From: JAWXCE01 sp034440495
GTDB lineage: Bacteria > Pseudomonadota > Alphaproteobacteria > Rhizobiales > Rhodomicrobiaceae
Length of the DNA: 31,114 bases
NCBI GenBank assembly: GCA_034440495.1
Contig: JAWXCE010000055.1
Location: forward strand, 1-31,114
Direction of reading: 5' to 3'
Shown: positions 1 to 7,852 of the stretch, piece after piece
How positions within the stretch are numbered: position 1 is the first letter of the stretch
Layout: each line of letters opens with the position of its first letter
Notes under the pieces: generated by a model
Seen by the model: only the letters and a program-made list of their open reading frames with translations
The model's database searches: none
Told to the model about the DNA's origin: nothing
Translations under genes and position numbers: made by a program

Positions 1-99
1 CATAATCAAGAGCCGAAACCGTTCATCTGGAAAAAAGACCCCGATGAGATCATCGCCGCCGTTAAACGTGGGTTCCAAACGTTGGAGTCAATTCACTAG
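1..99 (+). mobile_element. IS630-family transposase, C-terminal end only
   Basis: Frame 1 is open from the window edge to a TAG at 97-99 and encodes 32 residues. They contain NQEPKPFIWKKDPDEIIAAV, which matches the usual C-terminus of IS630-family DDE transposases (consensus roughly NxxPKPFxWTKxADEIL). The catalytic core lies outside the window. The element probably ends about 20 bases after the stop: the sequence up to the TA at 120-121 looks like a terminal inverted repeat, and IS630 elements insert at TA. The other end is not visible, so the inverted repeat cannot be confirmed. The family call is fairly secure; whether the element is intact is unknown. Confidence 0.75.
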
Positions 100-146
100 C
101 CGAACTTTGGAATTATAACTATTACGATCCTGAGTTAAAAAAACGT

Positions 147-422
147 TTGGATACTTTACGAATAACGATTTGGAGAATTCTTCCAAATTATGGAATTGTA
201 AATAAAGGCGACGATCCAGATTTTTTCATAATTAATGATTTTTTCAATGTGGAACAGGTGTTGGTGGAAGTTCACGGCGAAAGCTTAGATCTCAACGATC
301 TACGCGATGAGGTTCAGTTTATTGTTAACATCGGCACTGGCAGTGTGAGATTCAGAATAATTTCTAATCATACCGAGCTTCTAATCTCGCCGCAGCCGAA
401 CGGAGCGTCGGCCCTCAGTTAA
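147..422 (+). CDS. hypothetical protein, probably 5'-truncated by the IS630 insertion
   Basis: This is an AT-rich reading frame with a possible TTG start at 147 and a TAA at 420-422. The frame stays open upstream, through DPELKKRLDTL and into the transposase end, so the TTG start is doubtful. A gene that lost its 5' end to the insertion is the simpler reading. The product is acidic, with alternating hydrophobic stretches (DDPDFFIINDFFNVEQVLVE, then EVQFIVNIGTGSVRFRII) suggesting a beta-rich fold. No family is recognised. Its composition differs clearly from the GC-rich genes that follow, which fits recent acquisition. No ribosome binding site is seen before the TTG. Confidence 0.4.
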   Translation: MDTLRITIWRILPNYGIVNKGDDPDFFIINDFFNVEQVLVEVHGESLDLNDLRDEVQFIVNIGTGSVRFRIISNHTELLISPQPNGASALS

Positions 423-484
423 AGAATATAGCGCAAGCGGCGAATGCGGGTGGCGCTCGGCGTGTGGGGGCGCTAAAGTGCAGC

Positions 485-1006
485 ATGAAAACAGTCATGC
501 GTTTTGTTTATACGGCACTCGCCGCAACAGTCTTCGCCTCCGCCGCAGGGGCCGAGCCGGTGTGCGTCGTGTGCTCGGGGCCGGATCAGACCTATACGTG
601 CTCCGTGTCGGACGCGGCGGGCGGCTCTGTGCGCGCATCCTCCATGTTCTGCATGCAGCATATCGCGGACGAGCATAATCACGCTTCTTGCGCCGCCGTG
701 AAAACGCAAAGCTGCGAGGGCCAGCCCAAAGTTTACATTGCGAATGATGTCGAGACCGCTGGCATCGCGCGGCAAAATGAACCGGGGTCGCCGCATCAGG
801 CGGAAACGAATGAGAAAGCGCCAACGCTCGTCGACGTCACTAAGGAAACGGTGCAGCAGTCCGGCGCGACTGTCAAAAAGGCGGGCGAGAAGATTGGCGA
901 AGCCGGGCAAACGGTTGGCGAGGCGATAAAAAGCAGCGGTCAGGCCGTGGGCGACGCTGCCAAAAAGACGTGGCGCTGTATCGGCTCCGGCCTGAAAGAG
1001 TGCTGA
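485..1006 (+). CDS. secreted hypothetical protein with Cys-containing N-domain and repeat-like tail
   Basis: The ATG at 485 opens a signal peptide (MKTVMRFVYTALAATVFASAAGA, then EPVC). A GTG at 464 is also in frame but would place residues before the signal peptide. A second ATG at 497 is possible. The mature N-terminal part (about residues 24-85) carries several cysteines (CVVC, C in YTCSV, FCMQH, SCAA, SCEG), consistent with disulfides in the periplasm. The tail (about residues 118-160) has short degenerate repeats of the form K/Q-x-x-G-x-x-V/I-x-x-A, for example GEKIGEAGQTVGEA, resembling LEA-like amphipathic helices. It ends with two further Cys. I recognise no family. It is convergent with the Sel1 gene, with 4 bases between stops. 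Confidence 0.7.
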   Translation: MKTVMRFVYTALAATVFASAAGAEPVCVVCSGPDQTYTCSVSDAAGGSVRASSMFCMQHIADEHNHASCAAVKTQSCEGQPKVYIANDVETAGIARQNEPGSPHQAETNEKAPTLVDVTKETVQQSGATVKKAGEKIGEAGQTVGEAIKSSGQAVGDAAKKTWRCIGSGLKEC

Positions 1007-1010
1007 CAGC

Positions 1011-1391
1011 TTAGTTCGACCAGTCGAACACGGCCCGGCTTTGCTGCTTGTAGGCTTTGAGCGATTTCATCAGCAACTCCGCCCCGCTTGTCTGCGATGG
1101 CCGCTTTAATGGTGCCGCCGCAGGCTTCGATTGACGCCCGGCAAACCACACCCGCGCCTGTCGTTGCGCTTCGGCAATCTCCCGCGCCGTCATTTCATCC
1201 GCCAGATCGCTACGGTGCGCACGCGCCTCAATGTGGCCGAGCGATGCGGCGATATTGAACCACTTATGCGCCGCGATCACATCATGCTCGACATCGCGAC
1301 CCGTCGCATACCGTACACCGAGCGTGAAGAAAGCATTCGGATTCGAGAAGGCGACATCCGCGCCCCCCGCTATGCTTTGAACGAAACCCAT
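1011..1391 (-). CDS. Sel1-like repeat protein
   Basis: The product is 126 aa. The segment FFTLGVRYATGRDVEHDVIA followed by AHKWFNIAASLGHIEAR matches the Sel1/TPR-like helical hairpin (LGxxYxxGxGVxxDxxxAxxWFxxAAxxGxxxA). The second half of another unit ends in AEAQRQARVWF. Such proteins are usually scaffolds for protein-protein contacts; this one is short and without a signal peptide, unlike the secreted Sel1 proteins. The ATG at 1391 has GGAG seven bases upstream. The C-terminus (about residues 85-126) is low-complexity Pro/Ala/Lys and not part of the repeat. It sits 137 bases downstream of the quinone oxidoreductase on the same strand, separated by a hairpin, so it may be transcribed independently. 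Confidence 0.75.
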   Translation of the reverse strand: MGFVQSIAGGADVAFSNPNAFFTLGVRYATGRDVEHDVIAAHKWFNIAASLGHIEARAHRSDLADEMTAREIAEAQRQARVWFAGRQSKPAAAPLKRPSQTSGAELLMKSLKAYKQQSRAVFDWSN

Positions 1392-1478
1392 AACCTAACT
1401 CCACCATGCAAGACGCTGAAAACTAGCGTCATTTCAATCCTGAGTTGCATCATGACGGGCACTAGCAAATTTTTCGTA

Positions 1479-1514
1479 AACGCCGCGACCGGTTTGAAAC
1501 AAACAGGCGGCGTT
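1479..1514 (-). terminator. strong hairpin after the quinone oxidoreductase, terminator-like
   Basis: A nested inverted repeat has perfect 8-base outer arms (AACGCCGC at 1479-1486, GCGGCGTT at 1507-1514) and inner arms GTTTG/CAAAC (492-496 and 500-504 past 1000) with an AAA loop. It begins 14 bases beyond the oxidoreductase stop on the minus strand. The downstream tract is only a broken T/A run, so it is not a textbook intrinsic terminator. Confidence 0.45.
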
Positions 1515-1528
1515 CAGGTTTGGGCGTA

Positions 1529-2503
1529 TTAAACAGTGAAAATGGTGGAGCCGGTGGTTTTGCGCGCTTCCAGATCGCGGTGGGCGGTGGCGGCCTCGCG
1601 GAGTGGATAGGACTGATTGATGGAAATTTTCACCACCCCGGCCTCAATCATGTCCATGACGGCGCCCGCCGAGGCAATCAAATCCTCCCGTTTTGCGGTA
1701 TAGGTGGCAAGCGTCGGCCGCGTCACGAACAGCGACCCCTTTTTCGAGAGCATGCCCACATCCATCGGCGGCACGGCTCCGGACGCATTGCCAAATGACA
1801 CCCAAAGCCCAAGCGGCTTCAGGCATTCCAGCGATTCTGGGAACGTATCCTTGCCGACTGAGTCGTAAACCACGTCCACGCCCGCGCCGCCGGTGATCTC
1901 CTTAACGCGCGCGACGAAATCCTCCTGCGTGTAATTGATGGTGTGCGTGCAGCCGCTTGCGCGGGCAAGCGCGGCCTTCTCCTCGGACGACACCGTTCCG
2001 ATGATGGTCGCGCCCAGATGCTTCGCCCACTGACATGCGATTAGGCCGACGCCGCCCGCCGCCGCATGGAAAAGCATCACTGTGTCGGAGCCAACCTTAA
2101 AGGTGCGGTTCAGCAGATACTCCGCGGTCATGCCCTGCAGCATCATGGCGGCGCCCATTTTGTAGTCGATGCTGTCGCGTAATTTGACTAGCCGGTCTGC
2201 GGCGATGATGCGCTCCTCGGCATAGGCGCCAATTGGCCCGGCATAGGCCACGCGATCGCCTGGCGCCAAATCGCTAACGCCATCGCCAACCGCCAGCACT
2301 TCCCCCGCGCCTTCAGTGCCCGGCGTGAACGGAAACGCGGGCTGCGGATAAAACCCGGTGCGGTGATACACGTCAATGTAGTTCAAGCCCACTGCGTGGT
2401 GGCGGATTTTCGCCTCGCCCGGCCCCGGCGCGTCAACGCTTACGGTCTCCCACTGCAAAACCTCCGGCCCGCCATAAGCGTGAACGCGCATTGCATTTGT
2501 CAT
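1529..2503 (-). CDS. NAD(P)H:quinone oxidoreductase, zinc-independent MDR family
   Basis: The product is a 324-residue medium-chain dehydrogenase/reductase of the Qor type. Such enzymes reduce quinones or activated alkenes with NADPH in the cytosol. The N-terminal GroES-like part holds HHAVGLNYIDVYHRTGFYP and PGTEGAGEVLAVGDGVSDL. The cofactor-binding motif AAAGGVGLIACQWAKHLGA starts near residue 146. The Qor signature is present, and the Cys/His zinc ligands of alcohol dehydrogenases are absent. A TTG four codons upstream is in frame, but the ATG at 2503 with GGAG about eight bases before it is the better start. It lies 53 bases downstream of the endonuclease-like gene and may be the last member of that transcript. 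The exact substrate cannot be told from sequence. Confidence 0.9.
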   Translation of the reverse strand: MTNAMRVHAYGGPEVLQWETVSVDAPGPGEAKIRHHAVGLNYIDVYHRTGFYPQPAFPFTPGTEGAGEVLAVGDGVSDLAPGDRVAYAGPIGAYAEERIIAADRLVKLRDSIDYKMGAAMMLQGMTAEYLLNRTFKVGSDTVMLFHAAAGGVGLIACQWAKHLGATIIGTVSSEEKAALARASGCTHTINYTQEDFVARVKEITGGAGVDVVYDSVGKDTFPESLECLKPLGLWVSFGNASGAVPPMDVGMLSKKGSLFVTRPTLATYTAKREDLIASAGAVMDMIEAGVVKISINQSYPLREAATAHRDLEARKTTGSTIFTV

Positions 2504-2556
2504 TTCGATCTCCAACCTGTTTTTCCGAACGCTCCACGCAAAACCACCGGTTCATT

Positions 2557-3573
2557 TCAGGGAAACTTTCTGCCGGACAATTCAAATTCACCTATAATCC
2601 CATAATGATCTGAGCCTGCCGACTCCCCAAGGCGAACGTTCTTCGTTCTAATTTCAGGTGAGATAAAAAACTGATCGATGGCGAACTGCGGCAAGGCAAT
2701 CGGCCGGGCTGGCCAGGTTGGAAACCACGCGCCGACGCGCCGCAGGCCCGTGTCTGCCCTGAATTGCCGAATGACTTGCGACCATGGCGTTGCGTTAAAA
2801 TCTCCACCCACAATGACGGGTATCGAAAAGCGTTGCACCGTGCGGGCGAGAACATTTAGTTGCGCCCATTGACAGCTTAATCCTGGAACAGGCACCGGCA
2901 CGCCCAGAATGGGCATATAGTGGGTCATCGGCAAGGCCAGGTGGGCGCCAAGAACAGCAAACTTTGTTCCGTTGCGCTCGAAGGTGGCGTACGCCATCCG
3001 CATTCCGTTTTCAGACCCTGCTTTGCCGTCCGTAAAGGCGAGTTTGGAGAGCAGGGCGACATCGCAATCCGCGTTATACTTGTCCATCCCGGCATAAGCG
3101 CAACTGAGTTGATGCGGATAAACATCGCGCAGCCGCGTCAGCATAGGCTGTTTGGCCAGATGATATTCGCTCAGAATTACGACATCCGCGTCGGCCCGCC
3201 GGATTGCGGATTCAATTGCCGCTTGATCGTCGTTTAGGAAGAGCACGTTAAAGCTGAGGATTTTTAGGGTTTGCTCTGATGAGGCGCGCGCTGACACGAA
3301 AGAAACGGAGTTTGTATAGGCGTAAAATGCGGGCAACGTAAAAACCGCCACGCATGACGCCGCCAAAACCAGCAATCGGCGACTGCGGACAAGCAATGTC
3401 AACGCGCTAGCCAGAAGCAAGCCGACGCTGTGCCCGGCGAAGTGACTAAAAAGATCCAGATCTGGTTTGAGCGAGGCAATTATTGCAAGCGACAACCCGG
3501 ACGTTCCAGCAACAAGGCATATCCAGGCAAGTAATTTCGCCAGATCGGGACGCCACCTGGCGCGGCGCTGCAT
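2557..3573 (-). CDS. membrane-anchored endonuclease/exonuclease/phosphatase (EEP) family protein
   Basis: The product is about 338 aa in two parts. The first ~95 residues hold three hydrophobic segments (LLAWICLVAGTSGLSLAII; HFAGHSVGLLLASALTLLV; LLVLAASCVAVFTLPAFYAY). The remainder is an EEP domain: LKILSFNVLF, the acidic VVILSEYH, the metal/phosphate site VIVGGDFNATPWS, and a C-terminal SDHYGI with the catalytic Asp-His pair. This architecture is common in Proteobacteria; members act on phosphodiester or phosphomonoester bonds, possibly of lipids, and the domain is probably periplasmic. The substrate is unknown. Its ATG overlaps the gatB stop as TGATG, so translation is probably coupled to gatB. 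A GTG one codon upstream is the alternative start. Confidence 0.85.
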   Translation of the reverse strand: MQRRARWRPDLAKLLAWICLVAGTSGLSLAIIASLKPDLDLFSHFAGHSVGLLLASALTLLVRSRRLLVLAASCVAVFTLPAFYAYTNSVSFVSARASSEQTLKILSFNVLFLNDDQAAIESAIRRADADVVILSEYHLAKQPMLTRLRDVYPHQLSCAYAGMDKYNADCDVALLSKLAFTDGKAGSENGMRMAYATFERNGTKFAVLGAHLALPMTHYMPILGVPVPVPGLSCQWAQLNVLARTVQRFSIPVIVGGDFNATPWSQVIRQFRADTGLRRVGAWFPTWPARPIALPQFAIDQFFISPEIRTKNVRLGESAGSDHYGIIGEFELSGRKFP

Positions 3574-5045
3574 CACTCGGGTATTTCCAGTTTCGCGCGC
3601 AGCAGGGCATTGACAGCGGCTGGATTCGCTTTGCCGCCGGTCGATTTCATTACCTGGCCAACGAACCAGCCCAAAGTTTGCGGCTTCAGCTTGACCTGCT
3701 CGACTTGGCGAGGGTTGGCGGCGATGATCTCGTTAATCACCTTTTCAATGGCGCCCGTATCCGTCACCTGTTTAAGCCCGCGCTCCTCGACGATTTTGCC
3801 TGGCGCTTCGCCCGTCTCCAGCATGATCTCAAACACTTCTTTCGCGATGCGGCCGGAAATCACGTTTGTAGAGATGAGGTCGATGAGTTCACCAAGCGCG
3901 TCCGCGCTGATCGGGCTGGTTTCGATATCCTTGCCTAGCTTGTTCAGCGCGCCGAAGAAATCGCCCGTCACCCAGTTAGCGGCGAGCTTGGCATCGCGCC
4001 CCTTGGCCACGGACTCGAAAAACTCGGATGAGGCGCGGTCGGCGATCAGTACGTCGGCGTCATAAGGCGATAGGCCGTAATCCCTTACAAACCGCGTTTT
4101 CTTCTCGTCCGGCAACTCGGGCAGTCCTGCGGCGATATCGTCCACATAATCCTGATCGAGTTCGAGCGGCAGCAGATCGGGGTCGGGAAAATACCGGTAA
4201 TCGTGCGCCTCCTCCTTGGAGCGCATAGCGCGGGTTTCGCTCAGCTTCGGGTCGAATAGCCGTGTTTCCTGACGGATAACACCGCCGTCCTCAAGAATGG
4301 CGATCTGTCGGCGCGCCTCCGCCTCGATGGCCTGGCCGATGAAGCGGATGGAGTTTACGTTCTTGATCTCGCAGCGCGTGCCGAGCGGCTCGCCAGAGCG
4401 GCGGACGGACACATTCACGTCAGCACGAAGCGAGCCTTGCTCCATGTTGCCGTCGCAGGTGCCAAGATAACGCATGATGGTGCGCAGCTTCGTCACGTAA
4501 GCGCGGGCTTCCTCGGCTGAGCGTAAATCGGGCTTCGACACGATTTCCATCAGCGCCACGCCGGAGCGGTTGAGATCAACGTAAGAGTATTCCGGATGCT
4601 GGTCGTGCAGGCTTTTGCCCGCATCCTGCTCCAGGTGGATGCGCTCGATGCCGACCTCGATCGTGTAACCTTCGCGCATATCGAGCACGACGCGGCCCTC
4701 GCCGACGATTGGGTATTTATATTGGGAAATTTGATAGCCTTGCGGCAAATCCGGGTAGAAATAGTTTTTGCGGTCGAATACCGAGTAGAGGTTGATCTGC
4801 GCCCTCAGCCCCAGCCCGGTACGTATGGCCTGGCGGATGCACTCCTCGTTTAACACGGGCAACATGCCCGGCATTGCGGCGTCCACCAGCGACACGTGGC
4901 TGTTGGGCGCGCCGCCGAACGCTGTCGAGGCGCCCGAGAACAGCTTCGCCTGCGACGTTACCTGCGCATGCACTTCGAGGCCGATCACGACCTCCCAAGC
5001 GCCTGTCGCTCCTTCGATTAAATTTTCGGGCCTCGCGTGAATCAT
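3573..5045 (-). CDS. gatB: Asp-tRNA(Asn)/Glu-tRNA(Gln) amidotransferase subunit B
   Basis: GatB binds the misacylated tRNA and phosphorylates and amidates the Asp or Glu it carries, using ammonia made by GatA. The 490-residue product has the canonical N-terminal cradle: WEVVIGLEVHAQVTS, AKLFSGASTAFGG, DAAMPGMLPVLNE, DRKNYFYPDLPQGYQISQYK. The C-terminal YqeY-like helical domain ends with KSTGGKANPAAVNALLRAKL. The frame is open for 51 more codons upstream. The ATG at 5045 is preferred because MIHARPENLIEGATGAWEVV matches the usual family start and GAAGG lies just upstream. gatB is separated from gatCA by a chorismate mutase gene and about 250 bases, and it is coupled to the EEP gene downstream. 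Confidence 0.97.
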   Translation of the reverse strand: MIHARPENLIEGATGAWEVVIGLEVHAQVTSQAKLFSGASTAFGGAPNSHVSLVDAAMPGMLPVLNEECIRQAIRTGLGLRAQINLYSVFDRKNYFYPDLPQGYQISQYKYPIVGEGRVVLDMREGYTIEVGIERIHLEQDAGKSLHDQHPEYSYVDLNRSGVALMEIVSKPDLRSAEEARAYVTKLRTIMRYLGTCDGNMEQGSLRADVNVSVRRSGEPLGTRCEIKNVNSIRFIGQAIEAEARRQIAILEDGGVIRQETRLFDPKLSETRAMRSKEEAHDYRYFPDPDLLPLELDQDYVDDIAAGLPELPDEKKTRFVRDYGLSPYDADVLIADRASSEFFESVAKGRDAKLAANWVTGDFFGALNKLGKDIETSPISADALGELIDLISTNVISGRIAKEVFEIMLETGEAPGKIVEERGLKQVTDTGAIEKVINEIIAANPRQVEQVKLKPQTLGWFVGQVMKSTGGKANPAAVNALLRAKLEIPE

Positions 5046-5202
5046 GCCCTTCGCCCTTGCTCCCATGCGAAGCGCGCCTTGGTTTGGAAACGCAAGCAAG
5101 CGGCCGGGATCTCCTAGCCGCAGTTGCATGTCCCTTGTCTTCACCACGCGATACAAAACGAAGACGAACCAGAGCGCCCCCCAGCGCCAATCCCTCAAAC
5201 CC

Positions 5203-5231
5203 TATTGTTCGCAAACCGTTCAGAAAATCAA
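5203..5231 (-). promoter_or_regulatory. possible sigma70-type promoter for gatB
   Basis: On the minus strand TTGATT (5231-5226) and ACAATA (5208-5203) are 17 bases apart, in the 251-base space between the chorismate mutase stop and the gatB start. This would give a leader of roughly 150 bases. It is a weak consensus match with no other support. Confidence 0.25.
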
Positions 5232-5296
5232 GAAACCTCTGCGGATATAATACTTATATTCGCCGGTGCAGCTTGCATGCACTCTTGTGGCGCGTG

Positions 5297-5626
5297 CTAG
5301 GTTTTATGTTCGGCGCCCTGGCCGCTGGCGCGCTCCGCAAGGCGCTCTTCTTCATATTGTATGAACCAGCCGATCATTTGCCGCCAAAGCGCTACAGCTA
5401 GTTCCGGCGGCAGGCCTTTATCCTTAGCGCGCCTCTCAACTTTGTCGATAACGTCACGAATACGCCACGGCACATGCGCATCGGCGGGGTTTGTCTTGAA
5501 CTGCCATGCACGATCCACATAACCGAAGCGCTCGGCGATCAGGTCGACCAATTGCTCGTCCAGCCGGTCAATTTCGTGCCGGATGTCATCCATGGATTTG
5601 CAATCTGTAGGCGCGAGCTTATCCAT
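5297..5626 (-). CDS. chorismate mutase, AroQ (type II) class
   Basis: The product is a ~109-residue all-helical protein. The helix-1 signature IRHEIDRLDEQLVDLIAERF and the later VPWRIRDVIDKVERRAKDKG and ALWRQMIGWFIQYEEERL fit monofunctional AroQ mutases, including the PchB-like isochorismate-pyruvate lyases. Chorismate to prephenate, for Phe/Tyr synthesis, is the likely reaction. Two adjacent ATGs exist; that at 5626 lies six bases after an AGGG and is preferred over 5629. The gene overlaps the 3' end of gatA by eight bases, so translation is probably coupled to it. The upstream continuation of the frame is out-of-phase gatA sequence. Mutase versus lyase activity cannot be separated here. Confidence 0.85.
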   Translation of the reverse strand: MDKLAPTDCKSMDDIRHEIDRLDEQLVDLIAERFGYVDRAWQFKTNPADAHVPWRIRDVIDKVERRAKDKGLPPELAVALWRQMIGWFIQYEEERLAERASGQGAEHKT

Positions 5627-7187
5627 CATCCACCCTTTTTTTCGAGGATTTAGCCGGTTTCGCGGCTTTTGTCTTCGCGGGCGCTTTTGCTGCGGCAGCT
5701 TTTGGCGTCTCCGTCCACCATGCTTGAGGCGCGCGGCACGGGCCAACGGCATCCTCGATGACCTGCCCGGCGCGCAGCACGGTTTCTTCGTCGAACGGTT
5801 TGCCAATGATTTGCAGGCCGAGGGGAAGACCATCGGCGGAGAAACCGGCGGGCACCGAGAGGCCCGGCAGACCGGCCATGTTGACCGTTACGGTGAAAAT
5901 GTCGTTCAGGTACATTTCCAGCGGATTGGCGGATTTTGTGCCCAGCGCGAAGGCGGGCGTCGGCGTCGTCGGCGTCAGCATCACATCGACGCTTTCGAAC
6001 GCCTGGTCGAAGTCGCGCTTGATGAGGCTCCGCACCTTTTGAGCCTTTAGGTAATAAGCGTCGTAATATCCGGCGGACAGCACGTAGGTGCCGATGAGAA
6101 TGCGTCGGCGTACCTCGGTGCCAAAGCCTTCCGCCCGGGTGCGCTCGTACATATCGACGATGTCGGAGCCGTTAACGCGCAGGCCATAACGCACGCCGTC
6201 ATAGCGCGCGAGGTTGGACGACGCCTCGGCAGGCGCGACGATGTAATATGCGGGAAGCGCAGCGTGGGTGTGCGGCAAGCTTACATGGCTGATGGTTGCG
6301 CCCGCCGCTTTGAACCACGCGATGCCCTTTTCCCAAAGCGCGTCAATTTCCGGCGACATGCCATCGACGCGATATTCCTTCGGGATGCCAACCTTCAGGC
6401 CTTTGAGCTTCTTGCCGAGCGCTTTCTCGAAATCCGGCACGGCGATGTTGGCGCTCGTCGCATCTTTAGCGTCATGCCCGCACATCTCGCGCAGCATGAT
6501 CGCGGCGTCGCGCACAGTGCGTGTGATCGGCCCGGCCTGATCGAGCGAGGAGGCGAACGCCACCATGCCGTAGCGCGAGCACCGCCCATAAGTCGGTTTG
6601 ATGCCCACGGTGCCGGTAAACGCGGCGGGCTGACGGATCGAGCCGCCGGTGTCCGACGCCGTTGCGCCCATTGCGAGCCGGGCCGCAACTGCGCTAGCCG
6701 AGCCGCCAGAGGATCCTCCGGGCGCCAATTTCGCGTCATCGCCCTCGCGCCGCCAAGGGCTGACGCATGGGCGATAATAACTGGTCTCGTTCGACGACCC
6801 CATTGCGAACTCGTCCATGTTGAGTTTGCCAAGCATCACCGCGCCCGCGTTCCACAAATTTTGGGTCACGGTGGATTCGTAGGCTGGAATGAAGCCGTCG
6901 AGGATATGCGAGCAAGCCGTGGTGCGCACGCCTTTGGTCGCGAACAAATCCTTTATGCCGAGCGGGATGCCCTCCAGCGCGCCACCTTTGCCCTTGGCGA
7001 GCCGCGCATCGGACGCGGCCGCCATGCTGAGCGCCTGCTCGCGCGTCATCAGCAAATAGGCGTTCAGCGACGGATTGGCCGCCTCGATGGCGTCAAAATG
7101 AGCGGAGGCCAGTTCGGCGGACGTAAAGTCTTTTTTGTCTAATCCGTCGCGCGCTTGCGCGATGGTCAGTTGCGTCAAAACGCTCAT
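5619..7187 (-). CDS. gatA: Asp-tRNA(Asn)/Glu-tRNA(Gln) amidotransferase subunit A
   Basis: GatA is the glutaminase of the GatCAB transamidosome and belongs to the amidase-signature family. The Ser-cisSer-Lys triad is visible: the Lys in PLGIKDLFATKG, the cis-Ser in PGGSSGGSASAVAARLA, and the nucleophile region in ATASDTGGSIRQPAAFTG. GIKPTYGRCSRYGMVAFAS and LDQAGPITRTVRDAA follow as expected. The protein is 522 aa, slightly longer than usual because of an Ala/Lys/Pro-rich tail after about residue 495; the tail is also where the chorismate mutase gene begins. The ATG at 7187 directly abuts the gatC stop (TAAATG), so gatC and gatA are almost certainly co-translated. Confidence 0.97.
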   Translation of the reverse strand: MSVLTQLTIAQARDGLDKKDFTSAELASAHFDAIEAANPSLNAYLLMTREQALSMAAASDARLAKGKGGALEGIPLGIKDLFATKGVRTTACSHILDGFIPAYESTVTQNLWNAGAVMLGKLNMDEFAMGSSNETSYYRPCVSPWRREGDDAKLAPGGSSGGSASAVAARLAMGATASDTGGSIRQPAAFTGTVGIKPTYGRCSRYGMVAFASSLDQAGPITRTVRDAAIMLREMCGHDAKDATSANIAVPDFEKALGKKLKGLKVGIPKEYRVDGMSPEIDALWEKGIAWFKAAGATISHVSLPHTHAALPAYYIVAPAEASSNLARYDGVRYGLRVNGSDIVDMYERTRAEGFGTEVRRRILIGTYVLSAGYYDAYYLKAQKVRSLIKRDFDQAFESVDVMLTPTTPTPAFALGTKSANPLEMYLNDIFTVTVNMAGLPGLSVPAGFSADGLPLGLQIIGKPFDEETVLRAGQVIEDAVGPCRAPQAWWTETPKAAAAKAPAKTKAAKPAKSSKKRVDDG

Positions 7188-7475
7188 TTACTCAATCACT
7201 TTCGGCACAACGAAAAAATTGTCTTCGGACAGCGGGGCGTTTTTGACGACTGTCTCGGCACAGTCGCCATCGGTAACGGCGTCGGCGCGAGGGCGCATTT
7301 TTAGGCCAGCGACGCCTGTCATCGGCTCGACGCCCGCAGTGTCGATGTCATTTAGTTGCTCCACCCAGCCGAAGATGGCGGTCAATTCCTGCTCTAATCC
7401 TGCGACCTGTGCGCCTTCAATTTTCATTCGCGCCAGCCGTGCGATATGTCGGACAAGCGCCTCATCGACCTGCAT
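7188..7475 (-). CDS. gatC: Asp-tRNA(Asn)/Glu-tRNA(Gln) amidotransferase subunit C
   Basis: This 95-residue subunit wraps between GatA and GatB and stabilises the complex. Family features are the N-terminal VRHIARLARMKI helix, a Gln/Glu-rich middle (QELTAIFGWVEQLNDIDT), the central GVEPM and the C-terminal NAPLSEDNFFVVPKVIE. The frame is open for 37 further codons upstream, but MQVDEALVRHIARLA is the usual start and AAGG lies about nine bases before the ATG at 7475. It is the first gene of the gatCA transcript, which faces ruvX across 377 bases. Confidence 0.95.
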   Translation of the reverse strand: MQVDEALVRHIARLARMKIEGAQVAGLEQELTAIFGWVEQLNDIDTAGVEPMTGVAGLKMRPRADAVTDGDCAETVVKNAPLSEDNFFVVPKVIE

Positions 7476-7852
7476 TTCAAAAACCTTACATTCAGGAGGC
7501 TGGCAATGCTTTAGCAACATTCCCTTGGGACTGCGAAAATACCTGCGCTTTGGTTGCAGCGCAACAGGGAGGTTACGGCCGCGCAAAAATTGCCACTTTA
7601 GACGTCGAACGGCTTCCCAAATGTGGGGATAAAAACACTATGGCCCTGCTATCGCGGTTATGAATTTTGAGTTGTGGCGTCTTTGGTATTTCCCTTAAAA
7701 CTTGAGTTCCCGGTAAAAAGGGGGTCAATCAGAATGACGATCGCGGGTATGAATGCAGAAAGCCCAGTGTGGGCGCAGGCCGGCTTCCTGTCATATCGCC
7801 TTCGCATATCGGCGCGTGATGTTTACAAACAGGGCCTAGTCCAGGAAAGCGC
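7476..7852. other. intergenic region between divergent gatC and ruvX
   Basis: This 377-base gap must hold the promoters of both flanking genes, but I see no convincing -35/-10 pair. One small inverted repeat is visible (TGCGCT at 7544-7549 with AGCGCA at 7558-7563). A plus-strand frame beginning near 7674 runs into ruvX out of phase; its composition gives no sign of being a gene. Confidence 0.5.

Noticed and set aside
473..910. Long minus-strand frame opposite the secreted protein gene
   Set aside because: Antisense to a gene with a clear signal peptide; the product is Arg-rich and featureless, as expected of a GC-rich shadow frame.
5046..5198. 51-codon N-terminal extension of gatB
   Set aside because: The family starts at the ATG at 5045, which has its own ribosome binding site; the extension is not family-like.
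6264..7142. 292-codon plus-strand frame across gatA
   Set aside because: Lies wholly antisense to gatA, whose catalytic motifs are intact; the translation is Arg/His-rich with no domain.
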